Below, one piece after another: positions 47,599-56,819 of a stretch of DNA of 64,000 nt; position 1 is the first letter of the stretch, and every line of letters begins with the position of its first letter. Source of the DNA: Sideroxydans sp. (GTDB lineage: Bacteria; Pseudomonadota; Gammaproteobacteria; Burkholderiales; Gallionellaceae); assembly GCA_028707175.1 (NCBI GenBank), contig JAQTUV010000001.1, forward strand, positions 496,001 through 560,000, written 5' to 3'. The notes under the pieces were generated by a model. That model did not search any database. It saw nothing but the letters and a program-made list of their open reading frames with translations, and was not told where the DNA came from. A program made the position numbers and the translations under genes.

Positions 47599-47611
47599 AT
47601 TTGTAGGCGAA

Positions 47612-47637
47612 AAGGCGAACGAAAGTTCGCCTTTTTT
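47612..47637 (+). terminator. Terminator after tRNA-Asp
   Basis: AAGGCGAAC and GTTCGCCTT form a 9-base stem with a GAAA tetraloop, followed by a T run. Confidence 0.92.
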
Positions 47638-47682
47638 CATATGTATCGTCCGCTCGTGGCGAATATTATTAGGTAGCTTGCT

Positions 47683-49572
47683 ATGTTTGATTTCGTACAT
47701 GAAAAAAAGCGCTTGGTGCAAATCGTACTGGCGCTCATTGTTTTGCCCTTTGCTTTGTGGGGCGTGGACTCATACCGGAATTCTGGTGATGTCGCTTCTC
47801 TTGCTGAGGTGAATGGCGAAAAAATTGGGCAGCAGGAATTTGATAGTGCTTTAGAGCAGCAACGTCAGCGTATGCGTGAGATGGCGGGCGAAAACTTTGA
47901 TCCCACATTGTTTGATAGCCCTGAGATAAAAAAATCTGTACTTGATGGCGTTGTTACGCAACACCTGCTATTTGCCGAAGCCAAAAATGCGGGATTGGTT
48001 GTAAGTGACGAGCAAATGGCTCAGATCATCGCGAGCGTGCCAGCTTTTCAGAAAGATGGAAAATTCGACAAGCAGCAATATGAGTCTGCGCTTCGTGGTC
48101 GTGATATGACACCCTCCATGTTTGAGTATCGTGTTCGACAAGATCTAACTACCCGCCAATTGACCGACGTGTTTATGCAAGGCGGCTATGCCTCCAATTT
48201 TGTTGCGGAAAAATTGATTCGTTTGAATGAGCAACAACGTATGGTTTCTGTTGCAAAGTTAGATACGCCAGATGTGTTGGCGCGAGTTAATGTTGATGAC
48301 AAGATGGTGGGCGACTATTACGCCGCTAATCCTCAAGAATTTCAAATAGCAGAGCGTGCAAAAATTGAGTTCGTTAAATTTTCCGTCGATTCATTAATGG
48401 TTGATATGAACGTCTCTGATGCCGCAGTTAAGGCATATTACGACGAGCATTTAAGCGAGTTTGGTACTGCGGAGCAGCGCGAAGCGGCACACATTCTGAT
48501 CGCTATGGCTAAGCAAGCCTCAGATGCCGATAAACAAGCGGCTAAAGCAAAAGCTGAGCAGGTGTTGAAGCAAGTCCAGCAGTCTCCAAATAAATTTTCA
48601 GAATTGGCAAAGCAGTATTCTCAAGATCCTGGTTCTGCAGTTAATGGCGGAAGCTTGGGCGCATTTGGTCGTGGTGCCATGGTGAAGCCGTTTGAAGACG
48701 CTGTATTTTCTTTGAAAGTGGGAGAAATTAGCGGCTTGGTTGAATCTGACTTTGGTTATCACATCATCAAGTTGACTGCTGTAAATGCAGCGAAAGTTAA
48801 GCCACTTAGTGAAGTAAAAGCAGCGATCGCGCAACGCGTTAAATTTCAGCAGGCAAGTGATCGGTTCGCAGAGTTGGCTGAGAAATTCAGTAACACAGTG
48901 TATGAACAGAGCGATAGTTTGAAGCCGGCTGCGGAACTGGTTAAAGCTCCGATACAAGATAACGTTTGGGTCAGTAAAGACCGATCTAGTGCAGCGGCAT
49001 GGAATGAAAAAGTTGTTCAAGCGATCTTCTCTGACGACGTTTTGAAGAACAAGCGGAATACATCTGCAATCGAAATAGCGCCGAATACTTTGATGGCGGC
49101 GCGTGTTGCAGAATATCAGGCGGCAACATTGCGTCCATTGGCAGAGGTTGCAGTAGCGATTCGTGCGAAATTGCAGCGCGAGCAAGTGAAAAAAGTAATT
49201 GCGCAGCAAGGGAAAACGTTGTCTGAACAATTGCAGCGAGGTGAAAAGTCACCAGTTAATTGGTCGCCAGCGCAGGCTTTGACGCGCTCTCAGCATGCAG
49301 GCCTAACGCAGGAGGTTGTTAAGGCTTTGTTTGCAGCTGATTTGAGCAAGTTGCCTGCTTATGTGGGTGTTGAGGATGCTCAGCAAGGGTATGTGTTGGC
49401 TCGAATTGATGCGGTAAAAGACGTTGACGCGATTGATGAGGGGAAACGTGCTCGTTATGCTCAGCAAATTGGTCAAATTGCAGGCGAGGAGTTAATGACA
49501 GCCTATCTGGCAGGTCTGAAGAAGAGTGCAAAAATCACAATGAAAGAATTCACATTGGCGGAGAAGAAATAA
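47683..49572 (+). CDS. ppiD: Periplasmic folding chaperone PpiD
   Basis: A 629-residue protein anchored by one N-terminal helix (about 11-29, VQIVLALIVLPFALWG), followed by a SurA_N-like chaperone region (about 35-220), a parvulin domain (about 265-365; REAAHILIA, GGSLGAFGRGAMVKPFEDAV, SDFGYHIIKL) and a C-terminal helical region. PpiD works at the exit of the Sec translocon on newly exported proteins. Position downstream of lon is conserved. ATG 47683 is preceded by TAGGTAGC. Confidence 0.92.
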   Translation: MFDFVHEKKRLVQIVLALIVLPFALWGVDSYRNSGDVASLAEVNGEKIGQQEFDSALEQQRQRMREMAGENFDPTLFDSPEIKKSVLDGVVTQHLLFAEAKNAGLVVSDEQMAQIIASVPAFQKDGKFDKQQYESALRGRDMTPSMFEYRVRQDLTTRQLTDVFMQGGYASNFVAEKLIRLNEQQRMVSVAKLDTPDVLARVNVDDKMVGDYYAANPQEFQIAERAKIEFVKFSVDSLMVDMNVSDAAVKAYYDEHLSEFGTAEQREAAHILIAMAKQASDADKQAAKAKAEQVLKQVQQSPNKFSELAKQYSQDPGSAVNGGSLGAFGRGAMVKPFEDAVFSLKVGEISGLVESDFGYHIIKLTAVNAAKVKPLSEVKAAIAQRVKFQQASDRFAELAEKFSNTVYEQSDSLKPAAELVKAPIQDNVWVSKDRSSAAAWNEKVVQAIFSDDVLKNKRNTSAIEIAPNTLMAARVAEYQAATLRPLAEVAVAIRAKLQREQVKKVIAQQGKTLSEQLQRGEKSPVNWSPAQALTRSQHAGLTQEVVKALFAADLSKLPAYVGVEDAQQGYVLARIDAVKDVDAIDEGKRARYAQQIGQIAGEELMTAYLAGLKKSAKITMKEFTLAEKK

Positions 49573-49596
49573 ATTCCGTTTGTCGTGAATTATAAG

Positions 49597-49622
49597 ACGC
49601 CGCTATCAGCGGCGTTTTTTTT
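49597..49622 (+). terminator. Terminator after ppiD
   Basis: ACGCCGCT and AGCGGCGT stem with a three-base loop, followed by a run of eight T. Confidence 0.93.
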
Positions 49623-49732
49623 AATAAAACGTTTCCATAAAAGGGCATTGGTTATTGATGTGATGGGCCTTGATGTGGGCTATCGTATATAATTCCGCGC
49701 TGTTTTATTTGAGATAAATTCACAATTCCCTT

Positions 49733-50362
49733 ATGCAACAAGCATTCAAATTAGCAGTGGTCGATCTCGCTTGTGAGCGGGGTGATCTGCGCTTGTTCAG
49801 CGGTTTGAGTTTCGAGCTTGGGGCTGGCGAGTTGATGCAAGTACAGGGCGAGAATGGTAGTGGTAAGACGACCTTGTTGCGTACGTTGTGTGGTTTCGTT
49901 CAGCCAGTTGAAGGCAAGGTGTTGTGGAGCGGGCAGGACATCGCTGAATGGAGCGATACCTATCATGAGCAGATGTGTTATCTCGGGCACTTAAATGCTA
50001 TCAAGGATGAATTGAGTGCGATCGAGAATTTACAGATGAGTGCAGGATTGGCTGGCTTCAGTGTGAGTGAACAGGATGCGATCGCGGTGCTACGTCGCAT
50101 GGGCTTGCGTCGCAAGGAGCATCTACCCGTGCGCGTGTTGTCGCAAGGTCAGCGCCGACGTGTGGCCTTGAGTCGTTTGCTCGTGGGTGATTCTAAATTG
50201 TGGATATTGGACGAGCCCTTGACCGCACTCGATGTGGGGGCAGTAGGGCTCATGCAGGAACTTATTGGCGAACACCTGTCGAACGGCGGCATGGTGATAT
50301 TCACGACACATCAACCCTTGCAGGTGGCAGGGGTACAGACTAGGCAGTTGGCGCTGTCATGA
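49733..50362 (+). CDS. ccmA: Heme exporter ATP-binding protein CcmA
   Basis: A 209-residue ABC ATPase with Walker A GENGSGKTTLLRTL, signature VLSQGQRRRVALSRLL and Walker B LWILDEPLTALD. With CcmB, CcmC and CcmD it releases holo-CcmE during System I cytochrome c maturation. First gene of the ccm operon; a TATAAT-like -10 lies at 49688-49693. A 97-base gap without a gene separates it from ccmB. Confidence 0.94.
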   Translation: MQQAFKLAVVDLACERGDLRLFSGLSFELGAGELMQVQGENGSGKTTLLRTLCGFVQPVEGKVLWSGQDIAEWSDTYHEQMCYLGHLNAIKDELSAIENLQMSAGLAGFSVSEQDAIAVLRRMGLRRKEHLPVRVLSQGQRRRVALSRLLVGDSKLWILDEPLTALDVGAVGLMQELIGEHLSNGGMVIFTTHQPLQVAGVQTRQLALS

Positions 50363-50459
50363 CAATGCGTGCGAACCTGATGAATGGAGCAATGACAGCG
50401 TTGCACCTCCTCCCGCAATCGGCTGGCTATGCCAGTAGCGTGTCTGAGGTGCTGCTCTC

Positions 50460-51143
50460 ATGAACAAACTCTCCCTGTTCGGACTGTTGGGGTTGGTGAT
50501 ACGACGTGACCTGTTGTTGGCGATGCGTCGCCGTGCGGATGTGCTGACCACGCTGGTGTTCTTTGTCATGGTGGTGAGTCTGTTTCCGCTAGGGGTCGGG
50601 CCAGAGCCGGATATGTTGCGCAAGATGGCGGCGGGTGTGTTGTGGGTCGCAGCGTTGCTGGCTTCCATGTTGTCCTTGCCGCGTATGTTCTCGGCAGATT
50701 ATTTGGACGGCACCTTGGAGCAGATGATGCTCGCACCGCAATCGCTCACGATGATGGTGCTGGGAAAGATCATCGCGCATTGGATGTTGTCTGGGTTGCC
50801 GCTGGTGTTGATTGCTCCGGTGCTAGGTTTGCAGTTCGATATGTCAGTGCAGGCGCTGTGGGTGTTGATGCTCGCATTGCTTCTGGGTACACCTGTATTG
50901 AGTATGATCGGTGCGATAGGCGCAGCTTTGACCTTGGGGCTGCGTGGCGGTGGAGTATTGGTTTCATTGTTAGTGTTGCCCTTGTGTATCCCTGTGCTGA
51001 TCTTCGGTGCGGGTGCAGTTGAAGCAGTGAATAGCGGCATGGATGCGATTTCCAACTTGTCATTGTTGGGTGCGTTCTTGTTATTTGCCTTGGTGTTCAC
51101 GCCCTTTGTGGCGGCACAGGCGTTAAAGATTTCGATGGAGTGA
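50460..51143 (+). CDS. ccmB: Heme exporter membrane protein CcmB
   Basis: A 227-residue inner-membrane protein with about six helices. The N-terminal LVIRRDLLLAMRRRADVLTT and the block FPLGVGPEPDMLRKMAAGVLWVAAL are typical of CcmB. It forms the membrane half of the CcmAB ABC unit. The gene ends one base into ccmC (TGATG overlap), so translation is coupled. Confidence 0.94.
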   Translation: MNKLSLFGLLGLVIRRDLLLAMRRRADVLTTLVFFVMVVSLFPLGVGPEPDMLRKMAAGVLWVAALLASMLSLPRMFSADYLDGTLEQMMLAPQSLTMMVLGKIIAHWMLSGLPLVLIAPVLGLQFDMSVQALWVLMLALLLGTPVLSMIGAIGAALTLGLRGGGVLVSLLVLPLCIPVLIFGAGAVEAVNSGMDAISNLSLLGAFLLFALVFTPFVAAQALKISME

Positions 51144-51883
51144 TGAGATTGGCGATCAACTGGTTTAAATATTCGGCTCCCACCACCTTCTACGGATTGG
51201 CAGGAAAACTCATTCCCTTCTTTGCTTGGCCTGCTGCGATTCTATTTGCGGTCGGTCTATACATCGGTTTCTTCGTTGCGCCGACCGATGCAGTACAGAG
51301 CGAGGCTTACCGCATCATGTTCATCCATGTGCCGGCATCCATCCTCTCTATGTTCATCTATCTCATCATGGCGGGCTATGCCGCCTTGGGATTGATCTTC
51401 AAGACACGCTTGTCTTCCATGATGGCTTCTGCCCTCGCGCCAACTGGTGCATTGTTCGCGTTCATCTCCTTGTGGACAGGCGCACTGTGGGGCAAGCCGA
51501 TGTGGGGGGCTTGGTGGGTATGGGATGCGCGTCTGACTTCTGAGTTGATCCTACTGTTCTTGTACTTGGGCTTCATCGCCTTGCAAGCGTCTATCGAAGA
51601 TCCGCGCCGCGCAGATCGCGCCAGCGCCTTGTTGGCTATCGTCGGTTCGGTGAACGTGCCCATCATCTATTACTCCGTGCAGTGGTGGAACACTTTGCAT
51701 CAAGGTTCGTCCATCAAATTCAGTGGCACCAGCATGCATGTCGCGATGCAGCAATCCATGTTCACCATCTTGGTGGCCTGTTGGTTGTACGTCATCGCAG
51801 TCGTCTTGGCGCGGGTGCGCAGCATCATCTTGGAGCGTGAGTCCAACACGCAATGGGTCAAAGATCTAGCGGAGACAAAATGA
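51143..51883 (+). CDS. ccmC: Heme export protein CcmC
   Basis: A 246-residue six-helix membrane protein that loads heme onto CcmE. The tryptophan-rich WWD-type motif is visible as WGKPMWGAWWVWDARLTSELIL, with conserved His residues in MFIHVPASILS and VQWWNTLHQGSSI. The ATG at 51143 overlaps the ccmB stop; the stop overlaps the ccmD start. Confidence 0.95.
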   Translation: MRLAINWFKYSAPTTFYGLAGKLIPFFAWPAAILFAVGLYIGFFVAPTDAVQSEAYRIMFIHVPASILSMFIYLIMAGYAALGLIFKTRLSSMMASALAPTGALFAFISLWTGALWGKPMWGAWWVWDARLTSELILLFLYLGFIALQASIEDPRRADRASALLAIVGSVNVPIIYYSVQWWNTLHQGSSIKFSGTSMHVAMQQSMFTILVACWLYVIAVVLARVRSIILERESNTQWVKDLAETK

Positions 51884-52047
51884 TGAATTGGTCTGAATTT
51901 TTTGCCATGAATGGTTATGGCTTCTATGTTTGGGGTTCGTATGGTGTGGCATTTCTCGTTTTCATCATCGAGATATTCATGGTGAGAAATCGTAGGAAAC
52001 TGGCGCTACGTCAGTTGAGATTGTTGAATGAAAGTGGAGAAGCGTAA
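51880..52047 (+). CDS. ccmD: Heme exporter protein CcmD
   Basis: A 55-residue protein with one membrane helix (FMNGYGFYVWGSYGVAF-like N-terminus of the CcmD family, helix about 12-33) and a basic cytosolic tail. It stabilizes the CcmABC complex and aids CcmE release. ATG 51880 sits five bases after GGAG and overlaps the ccmC stop; ATG 51883 is the next codon. The gene's stop overlaps the ccmE start (TAATG). Confidence 0.9.
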   Translation: MMNWSEFFAMNGYGFYVWGSYGVAFLVFIIEIFMVRNRRKLALRQLRLLNESGEA

Positions 52048-52523
52048 TGACACCTAGGCAGAAGAGATTGACGTGGATCGTGGCAGGCGTGGCATTGGTT
52101 GCCGCTGCTGTCGGATTGGTGCTGTTCGCGCTGAAGAACAATGTGAGTCTGTATTTCACGCCAACTCAGGTCTACAACAAAGAAGCGCCACAAGGCCGCA
52201 ACTTCCGCATCGGAGGTCTAGTTGAGACGGGTAGCATTCAACGCCAAACCGATGGCTTGACCGTCCATTTCAGTATCACCGATACCGTACAGAAGATGCC
52301 AGTTATCTATAAAGGCATCCTTCCTGATCTATTCAAAGAAGGTAAAGGGGTCGTCGCACAAGGCAAGATCGAAGCAGACGGTGTGTTTCACGCTGAAGAA
52401 GTTTTGGCGAAGCATGATGAGAATTACATGCCACCGGAAGCGATTGATGCGATCAATAAAGCTGAGGCAGGCAAGGCAGCTTCAGCCAGTGCACCCGCAG
52501 TATCCAATCCCGTCGCAAAATAA
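52047..52523 (+). CDS. ccmE: Heme chaperone CcmE
   Basis: A 158-residue protein with one N-terminal membrane anchor (about 8-30) and a periplasmic OB-fold. The covalent heme-binding His is His123 in VLAKHDENYMPPEA, the HxxxY form. The start overlaps ccmD by one base. It passes heme from CcmC to CcmF/CcmH. Confidence 0.95.
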   Translation: MTPRQKRLTWIVAGVALVAAAVGLVLFALKNNVSLYFTPTQVYNKEAPQGRNFRIGGLVETGSIQRQTDGLTVHFSITDTVQKMPVIYKGILPDLFKEGKGVVAQGKIEADGVFHAEEVLAKHDENYMPPEAIDAINKAEAGKAASASAPAVSNPVAK

Positions 52524-52540
52524 TTTTTGAAAGCACCAGA

Positions 52541-54511
52541 ATGATTCCTGAAATCGGTAATTTCACGCTCGTTGTTGCATTGTTCCTCGCGCTCGTACAA
52601 GGCGTGCTTCCCATCGTAGGTGCGGCACGTGGCAATGCGGTTTGGATGGACTCTGCACGTACCTTGGCGTTGGGGCAGTTCATCTTCGTCGGTATCGCAA
52701 TAGCCTGTTTGACCTATTCCTTCATCGCTAACGATTTCTCCGTGCTGTACGTAGCGCAACATTCGAACTCGCAACTTCCCACTGCTTATCGCGTCGCGGC
52801 GTTATGGGGTGGGCATGAAGGCTCCTTGTTGTTGTGGGCTTTCATCCTCACCATGTGGACAGTCGCAGTGGCAATGTTTAGCAAACATCTGCCGCAAGAG
52901 ATGGTGGCGCGTGTGATCGGTGTGATGGGTTTGATCTCCGTTGGATTCCTGCTGTTCATGTTGTTTACATCGAATCCTTTTGATCGTCTGTTCCCAGCAG
53001 CGATGGATGGACGTGATCTGAACCCCTTGTTGCAAGACCCCGGCTTGGTAATCCATCCGCCGATGTTGTACATGGGCTACGTTGGTTTCTCGGTTGCTTT
53101 CGCTTTTGCATTGTCGGCCTTGTTGGGTGGCAAGCTGGATTCCACTTGGGCGCGTTGGTCACGTCCGTGGACAACGGTAGCGTGGGTGTTTATGACCATT
53201 GGTATCGCATTGGGTAGCTGGTGGGCATATTACGAATTAGGTTGGGGCGGCTGGTGGTTCTGGGATCCTGTCGAGAACGCCTCTTTCATGCCTTGGTTGG
53301 TTGGTACTGCGTTGATCCACTCATTGGCTGTGACAGAAAAGCGTGGTGCATTCAAGAGCTGGACTGTGTTGTTGGCAATTGCAGCATTTTCCTTGTCCTT
53401 GCTGGGTACGTTCTTGGTGCGTTCCGGTGTGCTGACATCGGTGCATGCGTTCGCCACCGACCCTAAGCGCGGTATCTTCATCCTATCGTTCTTGGTCATC
53501 GTCATCGGCGCCTCATTGTTGCTGTTCGCATGGCGCGCACCCAAGATTGGACTGGGTGGTAAGTTCGAGTTGGTCTCGCGCGAGACCATGTTGCTGACTA
53601 ACAACGTCTTGTTATCCGTGGCTTCTGCTTCCGTGTTCTTGGGTACCTTGTATCCCTTGTTCATGGATGCGCTGGGTTACGGCAAGTTATCAGTTGGTGC
53701 GCCGTATTTCAATGCAGTGTTCGTGCCGCTGATGATCCCGATGGTGATGATGATGGGCTTGGGCCCTATCGCACGTTGGAAGCAGGCGAGCCTGCCTGAC
53801 ATCTGGCAGCGCATCCGTTGGGCACTGGGGGCAAGTATCGCTATCGCCTTGTTGTTGCCGCTAGTGTTGGGCAAGTGGACGTCGATGATCGCACTGGGCT
53901 TGTTGTTGGCCGCGTGGCTCATCATCACAGGTGCGCTCGATCTGCGTCGTCGCATGGGTAACGAAGGTAGCTTCATGCAACGCCTCAAGACACCGACACG
54001 TAGCTACTACGGCATGCAACTCGCGCACCTTGGTATCGCCGTGTTCATCATTGGTGTGACGATGGTGAAGGGTTACGAGACAGAGCGTGATGTGCGCATG
54101 GACGTGGGCGACACCGTGATGGCGGGCGGTTACGAGTTCCGCTTTGATGGCGTGACCGAAGTGCAAGGGGCGAACTACGTTGCTGCACAAGGGCGTGTGA
54201 GTGTGAGCAAAGACGGGAAATTCGTGACCGAACTGAATCCTGAGAAACGCCAATACAACGCTTCCGGTATGCCGATGACCGAAGCCGCGATTCGCACCGG
54301 ACTGTTGCGCGACCTGTATGTCTCCTTGGGTGAACCTATCCCCGACAGCGAAGCGTGGGCGGTACGTGTCTATATCAAACCATTTGTTGATTGGATATGG
54401 GCGGGCTGCTTCCTGATGGCATTGGGCGGCATCTTGGCCATTACGGATCGTCGTTATCGTATCCAAGGAAAATTAGTTAAGAGTGAAGCAGCGAAGGAGG
54501 CTACAGCATGA
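52541..54511 (+). CDS. ccmF: Cytochrome c heme lyase subunit CcmF
   Basis: A 656-residue membrane protein with about 14-15 helices. The WWD domain is visible as WGGWWFWDPVENASFMPWL, with conserved His residues in GGHEGSLLLW, VIHPPMLYMGYVG and TALIHSLAVTEKRG. It joins heme to apocytochrome with CcmH/I. It overlaps ccmG by 4 bases. Confidence 0.96.
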   Translation: MIPEIGNFTLVVALFLALVQGVLPIVGAARGNAVWMDSARTLALGQFIFVGIAIACLTYSFIANDFSVLYVAQHSNSQLPTAYRVAALWGGHEGSLLLWAFILTMWTVAVAMFSKHLPQEMVARVIGVMGLISVGFLLFMLFTSNPFDRLFPAAMDGRDLNPLLQDPGLVIHPPMLYMGYVGFSVAFAFALSALLGGKLDSTWARWSRPWTTVAWVFMTIGIALGSWWAYYELGWGGWWFWDPVENASFMPWLVGTALIHSLAVTEKRGAFKSWTVLLAIAAFSLSLLGTFLVRSGVLTSVHAFATDPKRGIFILSFLVIVIGASLLLFAWRAPKIGLGGKFELVSRETMLLTNNVLLSVASASVFLGTLYPLFMDALGYGKLSVGAPYFNAVFVPLMIPMVMMMGLGPIARWKQASLPDIWQRIRWALGASIAIALLLPLVLGKWTSMIALGLLLAAWLIITGALDLRRRMGNEGSFMQRLKTPTRSYYGMQLAHLGIAVFIIGVTMVKGYETERDVRMDVGDTVMAGGYEFRFDGVTEVQGANYVAAQGRVSVSKDGKFVTELNPEKRQYNASGMPMTEAAIRTGLLRDLYVSLGEPIPDSEAWAVRVYIKPFVDWIWAGCFLMALGGILAITDRRYRIQGKLVKSEAAKEATA

Positions 54512-55035
54512 TGCGTTTCATATTGCCATTCGTGGTATTTCTTGTGCTGTCGGTGTTTTTATACATCGGCCTTGGAAGAGACCCACGTGAAGTTCCTTCG
54601 CCATTGATCGACAAGCCAGCCCCTGCTTTCAGCTTGCCATTACTGCATGACGCCAAGAAACAGTTCGCCACAGAAGACATGAAAGGCCAAGTTTGGTTGT
54701 TGAACGTGTGGGCTTCATGGTGCGGCGCATGTAAAGACGAACATCCTGTGTTGATGGATTTGGCAGCTCAAAAGATCGTGCCTGTGATGGGGTTGAACTA
54801 CAAAGATACGCGTGAAGCAGGCGAAGCGGTGCTCAGCAAATCAGGCGACCCTTATGCGCTGACCATTTTTGATGCCGATGGAAAAGTCGGATTCGACTAT
54901 GGTGTGTATGGTGTTCCCGAGACTTATGTCATCGATAAACAGGGCGTCATTCGCGACAAAATTATCGGTGCGGTGACCCCGCAAAATCTGCGTGACCGTA
55001 TTTTGCCTCTCGTTGCGGAGCTGAATAAAAAATGA
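54508..55035 (+). CDS. ccmG: Thiol-disulfide oxidoreductase CcmG/DsbE
   Basis: A 175-residue membrane-anchored thioredoxin-fold protein. One helix at about 5-22 is followed by the active site WASWCGACKDEHPVL and the family cis-Pro in YGVPETYVIDKQG. It reduces apocytochrome or CcmH thiols in the periplasm. It overlaps both neighbours by 4 bases. Confidence 0.94.
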   Translation: MMRFILPFVVFLVLSVFLYIGLGRDPREVPSPLIDKPAPAFSLPLLHDAKKQFATEDMKGQVWLLNVWASWCGACKDEHPVLMDLAAQKIVPVMGLNYKDTREAGEAVLSKSGDPYALTIFDADGKVGFDYGVYGVPETYVIDKQGVIRDKIIGAVTPQNLRDRILPLVAELNKK

Positions 55036-55493
55036 AGAACTTCTTGATCGCATTGCTGTTGATATTGCCCACCTTCGCTTATGCAGGTGAGGCCAAAGAC
55101 TTAGCGGATGATCCCGTGATGGAAAGACGCATGATCGACTTGGCCGAGAAGGTGCGTTGCTTGGTATGTCAAAGTGAGAACGTCGCCAGTTCACATTCCG
55201 ATTGGTCGAACGACGTACGCCAGATCATGCGCGACAAGATGAAAGCGGGCGCCAGTGACCAAGAGATCATGGACATGTTGGTAGAACGCTTTGGCAAGTC
55301 TGTTCTGTTTGATCCACCTGTCGACAAAGAAACGATGCCATTGTGGGCTGCACCTTTTGTGATGCTGTTGCTGGGCATCGTGGTGTTGTTCTTCCAGTTG
55401 CGTAAACGCCGCGAAACGGTTTTGCAAGTGTCTGAATTGACTTCCGAGGCACAAACACGCGCAGCTAATCTACTGAAAGAAGATAACAAATGA
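55032..55493 (+). CDS. ccmH: Cytochrome c maturation protein CcmH
   Basis: A 153-residue protein with a signal peptide (about 1-18, ending TFAYA), a periplasmic three-helix domain with the redox motif VRCLVCQSENVASS, and a C-terminal membrane helix (about 106-124). It lacks the TPR part, which is a separate gene (ccmI) as in many proteobacteria. It overlaps ccmG and ccmI by 4 bases each. Confidence 0.94.
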   Translation: MKNFLIALLLILPTFAYAGEAKDLADDPVMERRMIDLAEKVRCLVCQSENVASSHSDWSNDVRQIMRDKMKAGASDQEIMDMLVERFGKSVLFDPPVDKETMPLWAAPFVMLLLGIVVLFFQLRKRRETVLQVSELTSEAQTRAANLLKEDNK

Positions 55494-56752
55494 CAGTGTT
55501 CTGGATAATCTGTGCGGTGTTGCTACTCATCGCCATCCCCTTCATCGCTTTGCCACTGTGGCGCGGTACGGTTAAGAGCAACACCGTTGCGCGTGACGCG
55601 GCCAACCTAGAGATCCTGCGCGATCAGATCAACGAGATGGATGTTGATTTGAAGAATGGTCTGCTCTCAGCAGATCTGCACGAACAAGGTAAGAGCGAAT
55701 TGCAAAGCCGCGTCTTGGAAGAGGTCGGCAATGAGGCGACGGCCACGGAAGTATCCGTGACGCACAACCCCTATAAAAAATTGGCGATCATCTTGTCCGT
55801 ATTGTTACCCGTATTGGCCGTTGGTCTTTACACCCAGGTGGGTGATCTGAATGCATTTTCTGATCGGCCAGCTCATGGTGGTATGAGTGACATGGGGATG
55901 CCCGCTGGTGGCGCTTCGATCAAAGCCTTAGAACAAAAGGTAGAGGCCAATCCTGCTGATGGTGAATCACTCCTGCTGTTGGCAAGAGCCTATATGGAAG
56001 CGGAGCGCTTCGCAGATTCTGCCAAGGCTTTTGAAAGTTTGACTCAATACATTTCAGATGAAGCATGGATATGGGCCGACTACGCCGATGCATTAGCCAT
56101 GGCGCAAGGGCAGAGCTTGCGTGGCAAGCCGACCGAACTCATCAACAAAGCATTGTCTATTGATGCGGACAGCATGAAGGGTCTAGCACTGGCTGGGTCA
56201 GCAGCAATGGAACGTGGAGATTTCGCCGCAGCCATCAAACATTGGGAAAGACTACGTAGCTTGCTGCCTGCGGATAGTGAAGATGGCAAGATGATTGAAA
56301 GTGGCTTGGCCGAAGCGCGTCAGATGATGTCGCATATCAAGGGCGGTCCAGCACCCATGGCGTTGGAAGAGATCGCCCCTCAGACGCAAGCAACAGCAGC
56401 GAGTGGTAAAGAACGTATCACCGGTAAGGTGACATTGAGTGATGCGCTGAAAGGCAAGTACAGCCCAGACGACACCGTATTCGTGTTGGCTCGTGCAGCC
56501 GAAGGCCCCAAGATGCCACTGGCGATTTTGCGTAAACAAGTGCGTGATTTGCCTATCACCTTTGAGCTAGACGACAGCATGGCTATGCAGCCGCAGATGA
56601 AGCTGTCCGCCTTTGACAAAGTTGTGGTTGTTGCGCGTATCTCAAAATCAGGCACGGCAATGCCAGAAGCAGGGGATGCGCAAGGCATGAGCCAAGCGAT
56701 GAGCCCTGGCGCTCAAGGCGTTAATTTAAAGATCGATCAGATCGTTAAGTAA
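55490..56752 (+). CDS. ccmI: Cytochrome c maturation protein CcmI
   Basis: A 420-residue protein with two membrane helices (about 3-22 and 96-115), an intervening cytosolic loop and a periplasmic TPR region (about 140-290; GESLLLLARAYMEAERFADSA), plus a C-terminal domain about 310-415. It binds apocytochrome c C-termini and presents them to CcmFH. Last gene of the ccm operon, followed by a strong terminator. Confidence 0.93.
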   Translation: MTVFWIICAVLLLIAIPFIALPLWRGTVKSNTVARDAANLEILRDQINEMDVDLKNGLLSADLHEQGKSELQSRVLEEVGNEATATEVSVTHNPYKKLAIILSVLLPVLAVGLYTQVGDLNAFSDRPAHGGMSDMGMPAGGASIKALEQKVEANPADGESLLLLARAYMEAERFADSAKAFESLTQYISDEAWIWADYADALAMAQGQSLRGKPTELINKALSIDADSMKGLALAGSAAMERGDFAAAIKHWERLRSLLPADSEDGKMIESGLAEARQMMSHIKGGPAPMALEEIAPQTQATAASGKERITGKVTLSDALKGKYSPDDTVFVLARAAEGPKMPLAILRKQVRDLPITFELDDSMAMQPQMKLSAFDKVVVVARISKSGTAMPEAGDAQGMSQAMSPGAQGVNLKIDQIVK

Positions 56753-56767
56753 TTTTGTGGTCACTCA

Positions 56768-56801
56768 AAAAAGCCGCATCGTTCACACGATGCGGCTTTT
56801 T
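56768..56801. terminator. Terminator after ccmI (bidirectional)
   Basis: AAAAAGCCGCATCG and CGATGCGGCTTTTT form a 14-base perfect stem with loop TTCACA. It serves the ccm operon and the convergent barrel-like gene. Confidence 0.93.
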
Positions 56802-56819
56802 GTTTTTGCATCACAAGCA

